From assembly GCA_903884235.1 (NCBI GenBank), contig CAISEB010000031.1, positions 1 to 64,000 of the forward strand: 64,000 nt of DNA, read 5' to 3'. Both the position numbers and the translations under genes were made by a program. Of this stretch, positions 45,865 to 55,222 are shown piece by piece (positions within the stretch are counted from its first letter, which is position 1; every line of letters begins with the position of its first letter). The notes below the pieces were generated by a model. That model saw only the letters and a program-made list of their open reading frames with translations, was not told the origin of the DNA and did not search any database. Source of the stretch: an uncultured Pseudomonadota bacterium. Lineage in GTDB: Bacteria > Pseudomonadota > Gammaproteobacteria > Steroidobacterales > Steroidobacteraceae.

Positions 45865-46206
45865 GAAATATAAACCCACTTAAGTTGTGATAAAAGGTTA
45901 AATTAATCTTCTTATTTCCACAATTTCGCTTTTTCTCGATCAGTTCGCGAGAACAGCGTGATTCTAGATCCAAAATTGAGCTTGGTGGATGTTAATACCC
46001 ATATTTAGATCTTAAAATGATTATAAGTGGCATTTTAATAGCGAAAATATCCCGATATTGCGCCGTTCACGTCATTCTCAGGCGCGATCACCAGGCTCGC
46101 GTCGTGTTGGCCGCCTCCCGGCGCCGCGCGCGTCCCGACGACGAACCGAGCCCGCGGCGCGGCGAACCGCGATCGGCCCGGCGCCATTCTCGACTACGCT
46201 CATGCC
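45865..46206. other. AT-rich intergenic island between dtd and the sensor kinase gene
   Basis: The first two thirds (to about 46070) are strikingly AT-rich against very GC-rich flanks. It holds a palindrome AATATC-CC-GATATT (46046-46059), an interrupted repeat GTTC-GCGA-GAAC (45943-45954), a possible sigma-70 promoter (TTGAGC 45976-45981, CATATT 46000-46005) and a GG-N10-GC pair (46029-46042) resembling a weak sigma-54 site. No open frame with coding character and no tRNA was seen. It must contain the divergent promoters of dtd and the kinase gene. Confidence 0.5.
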
Positions 46207-47331
46207 ATGGCCACGATTATGCCTGCCGTCCCGCCCGCGACCGCCGCGACCCGCCCGCTGGAACGGCTGATGCGCAACCGCGATACGGCGTTCTGGGTGC
46301 TGCAGCTGTTCGGCTGGACCGCCTACTTCATCGCCCAGTACGTCTCGGCGCTGTTCTATCCGGAGAAGCTCGGCCCCGACAAGCAGGCGGCCTACGTCCA
46401 CGTGCTGCTCGTCGCCGCGTTCACGGGCTGCGGCGTGACGTCCTTGCTGCGCTACGCGTTCCGTCGCGTGCGCGACCGTCCGCTCATCCAGGTCGTGGTG
46501 ATCACGCTGGTGCTGATCTATGCCGCGGCGCTGGTCTGGCGCGTGTTCATCAACGGCGCCTACGTCGCGTTCATGCCGGACGAGCAGATGTTCACCGGCG
46601 CCTCGCGGATCTTCGCGAACGCCCTGATCTCGACCTACCTGCTGCTGTCCTGGAGCGGCCTGTACTACGGCTTCCACTTCTACGACGCCGCGCAGCGCGA
46701 GCGCGTCGCGACGCTGCGCGCAATGGCGCTCGCGCAGGAAGCGCAGGTCAAGATGCTGCGCTACCAGCTGAATCCGCACTTCCTGTTCAACACGCTGAAC
46801 GCCATTTCGACGCTGATCCTCGACCATGACAACGACACGGCGAATCTCGCCGTGACACGCCTGTCCGCGTTCCTGCGCCACACGCTCGACCAGGATCCGA
46901 TGAAGAAGGTCACGCTGCGCCAGGAGCTTGAGGCGCTCGACCTGTACCTGGGCATCGAGAAGCTGCGCTTCGGCTCCCGACTGCGCCTCGAGCGCGACGT
47001 CGATGCGGCCGCGCTCGCCGCGCTCGTGCCCTCGCTGCTGCTGCAGCCGCTGGTCGAGAACGCGCTGAAGTACGCGATCGCGCCGTCCGAGACCGGTGGC
47101 ACGCTGCACGTCGGTGCGCGCCTGATCGGCCAGCGCCTGCTGCTGCACGTGGCCGACGACGGACCGGGCCTCGCCAATCCCGCCAGCTTCGCGCAGGGGC
47201 GGGGCGTCGGCCTTCGCAACACGCGCGAACGGCTGGCCGTGCTCTACGACGGCCGCGCCCGCTTCTCGGGAGTCAACACCGGGCCCGGGCTCAGGACCGA
47301 CATCGAGATCCCGGCGGAGTTCGCCTCGTGA
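46207..47331 (+). CDS. LytS/YehU-type sensor histidine kinase
   Basis: A 374-residue membrane kinase. There are four membrane segments (about 28-50, 63-82, 94-113, 134-155), then the His_kinase domain with acceptor His191 in YQLNPHFLFNTLNAIS and the ATPase domain (LLLQPLVENALKYAI, ADDGPGL, GVGLRNTRERLAVLYD). This family signals to LytTR regulators, and one is encoded immediately downstream. The stimulus is unknown. ATG at 46207; its 3' end overlaps the regulator gene by four bases. Confidence 0.93.
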   Translation: MATIMPAVPPATAATRPLERLMRNRDTAFWVLQLFGWTAYFIAQYVSALFYPEKLGPDKQAAYVHVLLVAAFTGCGVTSLLRYAFRRVRDRPLIQVVVITLVLIYAAALVWRVFINGAYVAFMPDEQMFTGASRIFANALISTYLLLSWSGLYYGFHFYDAAQRERVATLRAMALAQEAQVKMLRYQLNPHFLFNTLNAISTLILDHDNDTANLAVTRLSAFLRHTLDQDPMKKVTLRQELEALDLYLGIEKLRFGSRLRLERDVDAAALAALVPSLLLQPLVENALKYAIAPSETGGTLHVGARLIGQRLLLHVADDGPGLANPASFAQGRGVGLRNTRERLAVLYDGRARFSGVNTGPGLRTDIEIPAEFAS

Positions 47332-48164
47332 GCCGCATCCGCACGCTGCTGGTCGACGACGAGCGGCTCGCGCGCCGCGGGCTGGAGCTCAGGCTCGCCT
47401 CCGCACCCGACTTCGAGATCGTCGGCGAGTGCGAGAATGGCCGCGAGGCGATCGAAAAGGTCGCCGCGCTGCAGCCCGACGTCATGTTCCTCGACATCCA
47501 GATGCCCGGCCAGTCCGGCTTCGACGTGCTGGCGGCGCTGCCGCAGGACTCGCTGCCGATCGTCGTGTTCGTCACGGCGTTCGACCGCTACGCGCTCGAC
47601 GCATTCGAGGCGAATGCGCTCGACTACCTGCTCAAGCCCGTCGACGACACGCGCCTTGCCCAGGCGCTCGAACGCATCCGCGAGGCGCTGCGCGACCGGC
47701 AGACGCTGACCCAGCACGAGAAGATGCTGGCGCTGCTGGCCGGCGTGCAGGGCGCCGGCGAACTCGCGCCCGAGGAGATCATCGCGCGGGTGACGACGCC
47801 CGCCGCACGCTATCCCGAGATCCTCGCGATCCGCACCGGGCGCGACGTGGTGCGCGTGCGCGCGGCGGATATCGACTGGATCGACGCGGCCGGCGACTAC
47901 ATGTGCATCCATGCGACCGGCTCGACCCACGTGCTGCGCGCGACCATGAAGCAGCTGGAGCACTCGCTCGACCCGGCCGTGTTCCAGCGCGTGCACCGCT
48001 CCGCCATCGTCAATCTCGCGCGGGTGCGCAAGATGCGGCCGCACGCCAACGGCGAGTATTTCCTCACGCTCGAGGGTGGCCAGGAACTGAAGCTGTCCCG
48101 GACGCACCGCGACAAGGTCGAGCTGCTGCTCCAGGGTGACCTGAACCGGCGCGCCCCGGCCTAG
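47328..48164 (+). CDS. LytTR-family response regulator
   Basis: A 278-residue regulator with a receiver domain (acidic pocket VDDE, phospho-acceptor Asp56 in FLDIQMPG, Lys in LLKPVDD) and a C-terminal LytTR DNA-binding domain (AADIDWIDAAGDYMCIHA, VHRSAIVNLARVRKM, LKLSRTHRDKVELLL). It should be phosphorylated by the adjacent kinase and bind paired repeats. GTG start overlapping the kinase stop. Targets are unknown; no obvious LytTR repeat was picked out in the upstream AT-rich region. Confidence 0.94.
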   Translation: MSRIRTLLVDDERLARRGLELRLASAPDFEIVGECENGREAIEKVAALQPDVMFLDIQMPGQSGFDVLAALPQDSLPIVVFVTAFDRYALDAFEANALDYLLKPVDDTRLAQALERIREALRDRQTLTQHEKMLALLAGVQGAGELAPEEIIARVTTPAARYPEILAIRTGRDVVRVRAADIDWIDAAGDYMCIHATGSTHVLRATMKQLEHSLDPAVFQRVHRSAIVNLARVRKMRPHANGEYFLTLEGGQELKLSRTHRDKVELLLQGDLNRRAPA

Positions 48165-48258
48165 CCCCGCGCGCCGGGCCGGGCCGACGGCGGCGTCGGG
48201 CGGCCTGATAAGATCACGTTCGCGTCCGTCCCGGACGCGGGTCGCACCGGGTGGTTCC

Positions 48259-49785
48259 ATGGCCGTGATTCGCGAAGACGACCTCGTCCAGAGCGTCGCC
48301 GATGCCCTGCAGTACATCTCCTACTACCACGCGCCGGACTTCATCGCGGCCATGGGCCGCGCCTACGCCGCCGAGACCAGCCCCGCGGCGCGCGATGCGA
48401 TCGCCCAGATCCTGACCAACTCGCGCATGTGCGCCGAGGGGCATCGACCGATCTGCCAGGACACGGGGATCGTCGTCGTGTTCGTGAAGATCGGCATGGG
48501 CGTGAGCTGGGACACGCGGCGCACGCTCGACGAGATGATCAACGAGGGCGTCAGGCGCGCCTACCTGCTGCCCGAGAACAAGCTGCGCGCCTCGATCGTG
48601 TCCGATCCCGCCGGCAAGCGACCCAACACCCGGGACAACACGCCGGCGGTGATCCATGTCGAGATGGTCGCCGGCGACGGGCTCGACATCACGGTCGCCG
48701 CGAAGGGCGGCGGCAGCGAGAACAAGTCCATGTTCGAGATGCTGAACCCATCGGACTCGGTCGCGGACTGGGTGCTGGCGCAGGTTCCGCACATGGGCGC
48801 CGGCTGGTGCCCGCCGGGCATGCTCGGCATCGGCATCGGCGGCAGCGCCGAGAAGGCGCTGCTGCTCGCCAAGGAATCGCTGATGGAGCCCATCGACATG
48901 CCCGAGCTCAGGGCCCGCGGGCCGCGGAACCGGCTCGAGGAGCTGCGCATCGAGATCTACGACCGCGTCAACGCGCTCGGCATCGGCGCGCAGGGGCTCG
49001 GCGGGCTGACGACGCTGCTCGACGTCAAGATCCTCGACTACCCGACGCACGCCGCGTCGCTGCCGGTGGCGATGATCCCGAACTGCGCGGCGACGCGCCA
49101 CGTCCACTTCCACCTCGACGGCAGCGGACCTGCGCGTCTCGATCCGCCGGACCTTTCGACCTGGCCGAAGGTCGACTGGGCGCCGGATCCGGACACGCGC
49201 CGCGTCGACCTCGACAACCTGACCCGCGACGAAGTCGCCGCGTGGAAGCCCGGTGAACGACTGCTGCTGAACGGCAAGTTCCTGACCGGCCGGGACGCCG
49301 CCCACAAGCGCATCTGCGCGCTGCTCGAGGCGGGCGAGCCGCTTCCCGACGGGCTCTCGTTCAAGGACCGGGTGATCTACTACGTGGGTCCCGTCGACCC
49401 GATCGGCAACGAGGTCGTGGGGCCCGCGGGTCCGACGACCGCCAACCGCATGGACCGGTTCACCGAGACGATGCTCGCGAAGGCGGGCCTGATCGCGATG
49501 GTCGGCAAGGCCGACCGCGGTCCCGAGGCGATCGAGGCGATCCGCCGGCACCGCAGTGCCTACCTGATCGCGGTCGGTGGCGCGGCGTACCTCGTCTCGA
49601 AGGCGATCCGCTCGAGCCGCATCGTCGCGTTCCCGGACCTTGGCATGGAAGCGGTGTACGAATTCGAGGTGAAGGACATGCCGGTGACCGTCGCGGTCGA
49701 CTCGCACGGCGTGTCGGTGCACGACACCGGCCCGCGCCGCATGCGCGCGACGCTCGCCGGGATCCCGGTCAGCGTCGAGGACTGA
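48259..49785 (+). CDS. fumA: class I (iron-sulfur) fumarate hydratase
   Basis: A 508-residue 4Fe-4S enzyme that interconverts fumarate and malate in the TCA cycle. The alpha and beta parts are fused as in FumA/FumB. Cluster cysteines are expected in RPICQDTGI, GAGWCPPGMLG and IPNCAATRHVHFHLDG. The beta domain carries VGPVDPIGNEVVGPAGPTTANRMDRF. Full length. The 94-base gap upstream contains a hairpin (GCGTCCG/CGGACGC). Class I fumarases are oxygen- and superoxide-sensitive; a class II back-up enzyme is not in the window. Confidence 0.95.
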   Translation: MAVIREDDLVQSVADALQYISYYHAPDFIAAMGRAYAAETSPAARDAIAQILTNSRMCAEGHRPICQDTGIVVVFVKIGMGVSWDTRRTLDEMINEGVRRAYLLPENKLRASIVSDPAGKRPNTRDNTPAVIHVEMVAGDGLDITVAAKGGGSENKSMFEMLNPSDSVADWVLAQVPHMGAGWCPPGMLGIGIGGSAEKALLLAKESLMEPIDMPELRARGPRNRLEELRIEIYDRVNALGIGAQGLGGLTTLLDVKILDYPTHAASLPVAMIPNCAATRHVHFHLDGSGPARLDPPDLSTWPKVDWAPDPDTRRVDLDNLTRDEVAAWKPGERLLLNGKFLTGRDAAHKRICALLEAGEPLPDGLSFKDRVIYYVGPVDPIGNEVVGPAGPTTANRMDRFTETMLAKAGLIAMVGKADRGPEAIEAIRRHRSAYLIAVGGAAYLVSKAIRSSRIVAFPDLGMEAVYEFEVKDMPVTVAVDSHGVSVHDTGPRRMRATLAGIPVSVED

Positions 49786-49797
49786 GCAGCGGCGCGC

Positions 49798-50040
49798 TCA
49801 GGCCGCCGGCGGCTCGCCGCCGCCGGCGGGCGGATCGTCCTCCGCCGGCAGGATCGCCCAGATGAACGCGATGCCCCAGCCGATGCCGGTGATCCCGAGC
49901 AGCGCGTTGATCCCGAGGATCACCCAGCGCCTGGGATGCAGGCGCGAGAAGGCGAGGATCGACGGCACGAAATAGACGGCGGCGAGCAGCGCGACGACGA
50001 CCACGGTCCCGATGAGGGCACCCGGTCCCGGCCCGTCCAT
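49798..50040 (-). CDS. small membrane protein, superinfection-immunity (PF14373)-like
   Basis: An 80-residue protein with two membrane helices (IGTVVVVALLAAVYFVPSILAF and WVILGINALLGITGIGWGIAFIWAI) and a Pro/Gly-rich tail. The pattern, especially HPRRWVILGINALLGITGIGWGIAFIWAI, matches the family named after the T4 Imm protein; most bacterial members are chromosomal with unknown role. It starts four bases downstream of trkH on the same strand, so it may be part of the potassium-uptake unit. No phage genes surround it, and an anti-phage function cannot be claimed. Confidence 0.75.
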   Translation of the reverse strand: MDGPGPGALIGTVVVVALLAAVYFVPSILAFSRLHPRRWVILGINALLGITGIGWGIAFIWAILPAEDDPPAGGGEPPAA

Positions 50041-50043
50041 CGG

Positions 50044-51495
50044 TCAGTGCCGCCAGAACGCGGGCGTGAACAGCACCGCGACCGTGAACACCTCGAGCCG
50101 GCCGACCAGCATCGCCGCGATCGCCACCCACTTCGCGGCCTCGGGCAGGTGCTGGTAGGTGTCGGCGACCTGGCCGAGCCCGGGACCTGCGTTGTTGATG
50201 CAGGCCGCGACCGCCGACCACGCGCTGACCTGGTCGACGCCGGTCGCCATCATCATCAGCATCATGATGCCGAACAGCACGAGGTACATCGCGAAGAAGC
50301 CGGTCACCGCGGCGAGCACCCGGCCGACGACAGGCTTGTCCGCGAACTTGACCGGCAGCGCGGCGCTCGGGTGCACGAGCCTGAGCAACTCGCGCTGCGC
50401 CTGCTTCAGCACGAGCATCCAGCGGATCACCTTCATGCCGCCCGCCGTGGAGCCCGCGCAGCCGCCGACGAAGGTCAGCAGCATCAGCAGCGCCGGCAGC
50501 ATGCTGGGCCAGCCGGCGAACGGCGCCGCCACGAAGCCCGTGCTCGACTGCATAGAGACGACCGTCACTGCGCCGTAGCGCAGCGCGTCGCCGGGCGAGG
50601 CGTAGGTGCCGGTCTGGAACAGCACGCAGGAGACCAGCGCGATCATCCCGAGCGTGATGAACAGGTACGCACGGAACTGCGGGTCCGAGAAATACGACCA
50701 GGCGTCCTTGGTGCGCCAGACGACGAAGTGCAGCGCGAAGTTGACGCCGCCGAAGAACATGAACACGACGGCGACCATGTCGATCGCGACCGAGTTGAAG
50801 TGCTCGAGGCCCTCGTCGTATGGCGAGAATCCACCCGTCGACACCGTCGAGAACGCGTGCGACAGCGCGTCGAACGCGCTCATGCCGGCGATCGCGTAGG
50901 CGAGCGCGCATGTCACCGTCAGCAGCGCGTAGACACCGGACAGCATGCGCGCCGTCTGCGCGATGCGCGGCGTCAGCTTCTCGTCCTTGACCGAGCCCGG
51001 CGTGTCGGACTTGTACAGCTGCATGCCACCGATGCCGAGCACCGGGAACATCGCCACGGCGAGCACGATGACGCCGATGCCGCCGAGCCACTGCTCCTGC
51101 TGCCGGTACCACAGTACCGCGCGCGGCAGCGAGTCGAGCCCGGTGATCACGCTCGCGCTCGTGGTCGTGATGCCGGCGGTCGACTCGAACACCGCGTCCG
51201 TGAAGCCGATCCGCGGCAGGTCGCCGAGCAGGAACGGCAGGGCGCCCGCCACCGCGAGCACCGTCCAGAACAGTGCCACCATCAGGAAGCCGTCACGCAG
51301 CCTGAGGTCGCGATCGACGTGCCGCACCGGCAGCCACAGGACGCCGCCCGCGACCAGCAGGATCCCGAACGAGCGCAGGAACGGCAGCCAGGTCGCATCG
51401 CCGTCGATGACCGACAGCACCACGGGCGGCAGCATCGTCAGGCTGAACATCGTGACGACGAGCCCGAGGAGCCGCTGGACCAGCGTGAATTGCAT
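50044..51495 (-). CDS. trkH: Trk potassium uptake protein TrkH
   Basis: The 483-residue inner-membrane K+ translocator is built of four M1-P-M2 repeats. Selectivity-filter regions are visible as ESTAGITTTSASVITG, FSTVSTGGFSPYD, SMQSSTGF and CINNAGPGLG. TrkA, encoded just upstream, gates it through NAD(H)/ATP binding. The ATG at 51495 (MQFTLVQRLLGL) was chosen; the frame is open further into trkA without homology. An 11-base gap separates it from trkA. Confidence 0.95.
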   Translation of the reverse strand: MQFTLVQRLLGLVVTMFSLTMLPPVVLSVIDGDATWLPFLRSFGILLVAGGVLWLPVRHVDRDLRLRDGFLMVALFWTVLAVAGALPFLLGDLPRIGFTDAVFESTAGITTTSASVITGLDSLPRAVLWYRQQEQWLGGIGVIVLAVAMFPVLGIGGMQLYKSDTPGSVKDEKLTPRIAQTARMLSGVYALLTVTCALAYAIAGMSAFDALSHAFSTVSTGGFSPYDEGLEHFNSVAIDMVAVVFMFFGGVNFALHFVVWRTKDAWSYFSDPQFRAYLFITLGMIALVSCVLFQTGTYASPGDALRYGAVTVVSMQSSTGFVAAPFAGWPSMLPALLMLLTFVGGCAGSTAGGMKVIRWMLVLKQAQRELLRLVHPSAALPVKFADKPVVGRVLAAVTGFFAMYLVLFGIMMLMMMATGVDQVSAWSAVAACINNAGPGLGQVADTYQHLPEAAKWVAIAAMLVGRLEVFTVAVLFTPAFWRH

Positions 51496-51506
51496 GCGCG
51501 CGACGG

Positions 51507-52886
51507 CTAGATGAAGGAGACGCCGGCCTGGAACAGCTTCTCGACCGCCTCGACGTGCCGTCGGTCGGTGAGGAAGAGGATGACGTGGTCGCCCTCGGTG
51601 ATCTCGGTGTCGTGGTGGGCCATCAGCACCTCGTCGCCGCGCACGATCGCGCCGATGGTCGTGCCTTCCGGCAGCTTGATCGACTCGATCGTGCGGCCGA
51701 TGACCTGCGAGGTCTCGCTGTCGCCGTGCGCGATCGCCTCGATCGCCTCGGCGGCACCGCGGCGCAGTGAGTGCACCTTGGCCACGTCGCCGCGGCGCAC
51801 GTGCGCGAGCAGCGAGCCGATCGTGATCGTCTGCGGCGAGATCGCGATGTCGATCCGGTCGCCCTCCATGAGCTCCGCGTAGGACGGGCGGTTGATCAGC
51901 GCCATCACCTTGTTGCAGCCGAGTCGCTTGGCGAGCATGGCCGAGAGGATGTTGGCCTCCTCGGCGTTCGTCACCGCGACGAAGGCATCGGCGCTGTCGA
52001 CGTTCTCCTCGAGCAGCAGCTCCTCGTCGGCCGCGTCGCCCTGCAGCACGATCGTGTTGCGCAGCACCTCGGCGGCGTGGCGCGCGCGCTTCGGGTCGCG
52101 CTCGATCAGCTTCACCTGGTTGCGGCCCTCGAGCGCCTGCGCGAGGCGGATGCCGATGTTGCCGCCGCCGGCGATCACCAGGCGCTTCATCGGCGCCTCG
52201 AGCTTCCGGAGTTCGCTCATGACGGTACGGATGTCGTCGCGCGCGGCGAGGAAGAACACCTCGTCGCCGGGCTCGACGATCGTGCCGCCCTCGGGCTTGA
52301 TGCTGCGGCCGCGCCGGTAGATCGCCGCGACGCGCGTCTCGACGCGCGGGATGTGCTGGCGCAGCGTCGACAGCGGCTGACCGACCAGCAGGCCGCCCTC
52401 GACGGCGCGCACCGACACCAGGCGCACGTGGCCGTCCGCGAAGTCGAGCACCTGCAGTGCGCCCGGGTGCTGGATCAGCTGCTCGACGTAGTCCGTGACC
52501 AGCTGTTCGGGGCTGATCCACGTGTCGACCGCGAAGCCGTGGCTCTCCGAGAAGAGCTCGGGGCGGGTCGCGAACGCCGAGGCGCGGATGCGGGCGATCT
52601 TGGTCGGCGTCTTGAACAGCGTCCAGGCGACATGGCAGGCGACCATGTTGGTTTCGTCGCTGTTGGTCAGCGCGACGAGCAGGTTGGCGTCGGCGCAGCC
52701 GGCCGCCTCGAGGACCGCCGGGCTCGCGGCGTTGCCGCTGACGGTGCGGACGTCGAGGCGGTCCTGCAGGTCGCGGAGCACGGCGTCGTCGGAATCGACG
52801 ACGGTGACCTCGTTGGCCTCCTCGCGGGACAGGTGATATGCAGCGGTGCGGCCGACCTGGCCGGCGCCGAGGATGATGATCTTCAC
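51507..52886 (-). CDS. trkA: Trk potassium uptake regulatory protein TrkA
   Basis: The 459-residue cytosolic gating ring subunit has two RCK units, each a Rossmann fold plus TrkA-C domain. The first nucleotide motif is MKIIILGAGQVGRTAA, the second RLVIAGGGNIGIRLAQ. TrkA-C segments are GLLVGQPLSTLRQHIP and QVIGRTIESIKLPEG. Standard length and start. It forms a trkA-trkH unit with the small membrane protein. Confidence 0.96.
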   Translation of the reverse strand: MKIIILGAGQVGRTAAYHLSREEANEVTVVDSDDAVLRDLQDRLDVRTVSGNAASPAVLEAAGCADANLLVALTNSDETNMVACHVAWTLFKTPTKIARIRASAFATRPELFSESHGFAVDTWISPEQLVTDYVEQLIQHPGALQVLDFADGHVRLVSVRAVEGGLLVGQPLSTLRQHIPRVETRVAAIYRRGRSIKPEGGTIVEPGDEVFFLAARDDIRTVMSELRKLEAPMKRLVIAGGGNIGIRLAQALEGRNQVKLIERDPKRARHAAEVLRNTIVLQGDAADEELLLEENVDSADAFVAVTNAEEANILSAMLAKRLGCNKVMALINRPSYAELMEGDRIDIAISPQTITIGSLLAHVRRGDVAKVHSLRRGAAEAIEAIAHGDSETSQVIGRTIESIKLPEGTTIGAIVRGDEVLMAHHDTEITEGDHVILFLTDRRHVEAVEKLFQAGVSFI

Positions 52887-52956
52887 GGGACCACGCGCGC
52901 TTGTCCGATCGGAAGCAGTCTAGCAGGACGCCGCGCGGGCGGCGTCCCGACCCGCC

Positions 52957-55212
52957 TCAGATCGACTCGAGGTTGGCGTAGGCGAGCATCAGCACCTTGC
53001 GCCCGATGCGCTCGAAGTTGACCTCGACCTGCGCCCCCTGGCCCTGGCCGTCGACCCGCATGACCACGCCCTCGCCGAACCGGGCATGGCGGACGCGCTG
53101 GCCGAGGCGCATGCCGCCGCCGCCGCTCGGCGGCTCGACGTAGCGGCCCGGGTCGCGGGCGCCGGGATAGGGCTCGGAGGCGCGACCGCGCGCCGGCGCC
53201 GCGCCGCCGCCCGCGCCACCCGGGCGGCCGCCGAAGCGCGAATCGGACGAGTACAGCGGCCGCGACACCTGCACGCGCGGGCGCACCTCCTCGACGAGCT
53301 CCGCCGGGATCTCGGCGACGAAGCGCGAGGGCGTGCCGAACTGGTCGACGCCGTGCAGCCGGCGCTGCTCGGCATAGGTCAGGTACAGCCGGCGCATCGC
53401 GCGCGTGACGCCGACGTAGGCGAGCCGGCGCTCCTCCTCGAGTCCGCCGATGTCGTTGATCGAGCGCTGGTGCGGGAACAGGCCGTCCTCGAGCCCGCAC
53501 AGGAACACGACCGGGAACTCGAGGCCCTTGGCCGAGTGCAGCGTCATCATCTGCACGCTGTCCTCCCACTCGCTGGCCTGGCCCTCGCCGCTCTCCAGCA
53601 CCGCGTGGGCGAGGAACTCGTCGAGCTCGCCGAGCTCCGAGTCCTCGGCGCGCTGGAAGCCGCGCGCCGCCGAGACCAGTTCCTCGAGGTTCTCGACGCG
53701 CGCCTCGCCGCGCTCGCCCTTTTCCCTGCGGAAGTGCTCGAGCAGGCCCGAGGCCGCGATCACGCGGTCGACCTGCTCGTAGAGCGGCTGGCCCGCCGTC
53801 TCCTTGGCGAGCCGCTCGATCAGGGCGAGGAAGCCGTGCAGCGACGCCGCGCCCTTCGGGCCGAGCGTGCCGGCGGCGATCGCCGTCGCCGAGGCCTCCC
53901 ACAGCGACAGCGCCTGCGCCTTCGCGGTCTCGCGCACGGTATCGAGGCTCTTGGCGCCGATGCCGCGGGTCGGCAGGTTCACGACGCGCTCGAACGAGCC
54001 GTCGTCGCGGCGGTTCGACACGAGCCTGAGGTAGGCGAGCGCGTCCTTGATTTCCGCGCGCTCGAAGAACCTGAGGCCGCCGTACACCCGGTACGGGATG
54101 CGCGCGGCGAGCAGCGCCTCTTCTAGGACGCGGGACTGCGCGTTCGAGCGATAGAGCACGGCGCAGTCCTGGCGCCGGCTGCCGAGACGCGTCGCCTCGC
54201 GGATGCGCTCGACGACGAACTCCGCCTCGTCGCGCTCGTTGAACGCCGAATAGACCCGGATCGGCTCGCCGCGCTCGCCGTCGGTCCACAGCGTCTTGCC
54301 CATGCGGCCGCTGTTGTTCGCGATCAGCGCGTTGGCGGCGTTCAGGATCGTGCCGGTGGAGCGGTAGTTCTGCTCCAGGCGGAACACCGTCGTGCCCGGG
54401 AAGTCGCGCTGGTAGCGCTGGATGTTCTCGACCCGCGCGCCACGCCAGCCGTAGATCGACTGGTCGTCGTCGCCGACGACGAACGGCAGGCTCTCGCGGC
54501 CGGCGAGCAGCCTGACCCACTGGTACTGGATGGAGTTCGTGTCCTGGAACTCGTCGACGAGCACGTGCCTGAAGCGGCGCTGGTAGTGCGCGAGCAGGTC
54601 CGGGTGGTCGCGCCACAGCTCGAACGAGCGCAGCAGCAGCTCCGCGAAGTCGATGACGCCCGCCCGCTGGCACGCATCCTCGTAGGCCTGGTAGACGCGG
54701 ATCATCGTGCGCCGCGTCTGGTCGCCGTCGTCGCTGAGCGCCTTCGGTCGCCGGCCCTCGTCCTTCTGCCCGTTGATGAAGTACTGCAGGTCCTTCGGCA
54801 CCCAGCGCGTGTCGTCGAGCTCCAGCGCCTTGACGACCTTCTTGACGACGCGCAGCTGGTCGTCGGAGTCGAGGATCTGGAACGTCTGCGGCAGGTTGGC
54901 CTCGCGCCAGTGCAGCCGCAGGAGGCGGTGGGCGAGGCCGTGGAACGTGCCGACCCACAGCGCGCCGCCCGGCAGGCCGAGCAGTGCCTCGATGCGCCCG
55001 CGCATCTCGGCGGCCGCCTTGTTGGTGAACGTCACCGCGAGGATCGAGTGGGGGGACGAGCCTTCCTGCGAGATCAGCCAGGCGATGCGGTGCACGAGCA
55101 CGCGCGTCTTGCCGCTGCCGGCGCCGGCGAGGACCAGGATGGGACCGGGGGTCGCGGACACGGCCGCGCGCTGCGCCTCGTTGAGGCGCTCGAGGAGTTC
55201 TTCGGGTTGCAC
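52957..55212 (-). CDS. uvrD: DNA helicase II (UvrD)
   Basis: A 751-residue superfamily 1A 3'-5' helicase for nucleotide excision and mismatch repair. Motif I is LAGAGSGKTRVLVHR; Ia is AVTFTNKAAAEM; II is VDEFQDTNSIQY; III is GDDDQSIYGWRGA; IV is EQNYRST; V is TLHSAKGLEFPVVFL; VI is RRLAYVGVTRAM. The C-terminus has the Tudor-like RNA polymerase-binding segment GQRVRHARFGEGVVMRV. A Gly/Pro/Arg-rich linker (about 645-695) precedes it. Slightly longer than E. coli UvrD (720). Confidence 0.96.
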   Translation of the reverse strand: MQPEELLERLNEAQRAAVSATPGPILVLAGAGSGKTRVLVHRIAWLISQEGSSPHSILAVTFTNKAAAEMRGRIEALLGLPGGALWVGTFHGLAHRLLRLHWREANLPQTFQILDSDDQLRVVKKVVKALELDDTRWVPKDLQYFINGQKDEGRRPKALSDDGDQTRRTMIRVYQAYEDACQRAGVIDFAELLLRSFELWRDHPDLLAHYQRRFRHVLVDEFQDTNSIQYQWVRLLAGRESLPFVVGDDDQSIYGWRGARVENIQRYQRDFPGTTVFRLEQNYRSTGTILNAANALIANNSGRMGKTLWTDGERGEPIRVYSAFNERDEAEFVVERIREATRLGSRRQDCAVLYRSNAQSRVLEEALLAARIPYRVYGGLRFFERAEIKDALAYLRLVSNRRDDGSFERVVNLPTRGIGAKSLDTVRETAKAQALSLWEASATAIAAGTLGPKGAASLHGFLALIERLAKETAGQPLYEQVDRVIAASGLLEHFRREKGERGEARVENLEELVSAARGFQRAEDSELGELDEFLAHAVLESGEGQASEWEDSVQMMTLHSAKGLEFPVVFLCGLEDGLFPHQRSINDIGGLEEERRLAYVGVTRAMRRLYLTYAEQRRLHGVDQFGTPSRFVAEIPAELVEEVRPRVQVSRPLYSSDSRFGGRPGGAGGGAAPARGRASEPYPGARDPGRYVEPPSGGGGMRLGQRVRHARFGEGVVMRVDGQGQGAQVEVNFERIGRKVLMLAYANLESI

Positions 55213-55222
55213 GGGCGCGATT

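Noticed and set aside
46029-46042. GG-N10-GC in the AT-rich island as a sigma-54 promoter
   Set aside because: The -12 part is poor (TAGCG) and chance matches are expected in AT-rich DNA; it is mentioned only as a possibility in the island entry.
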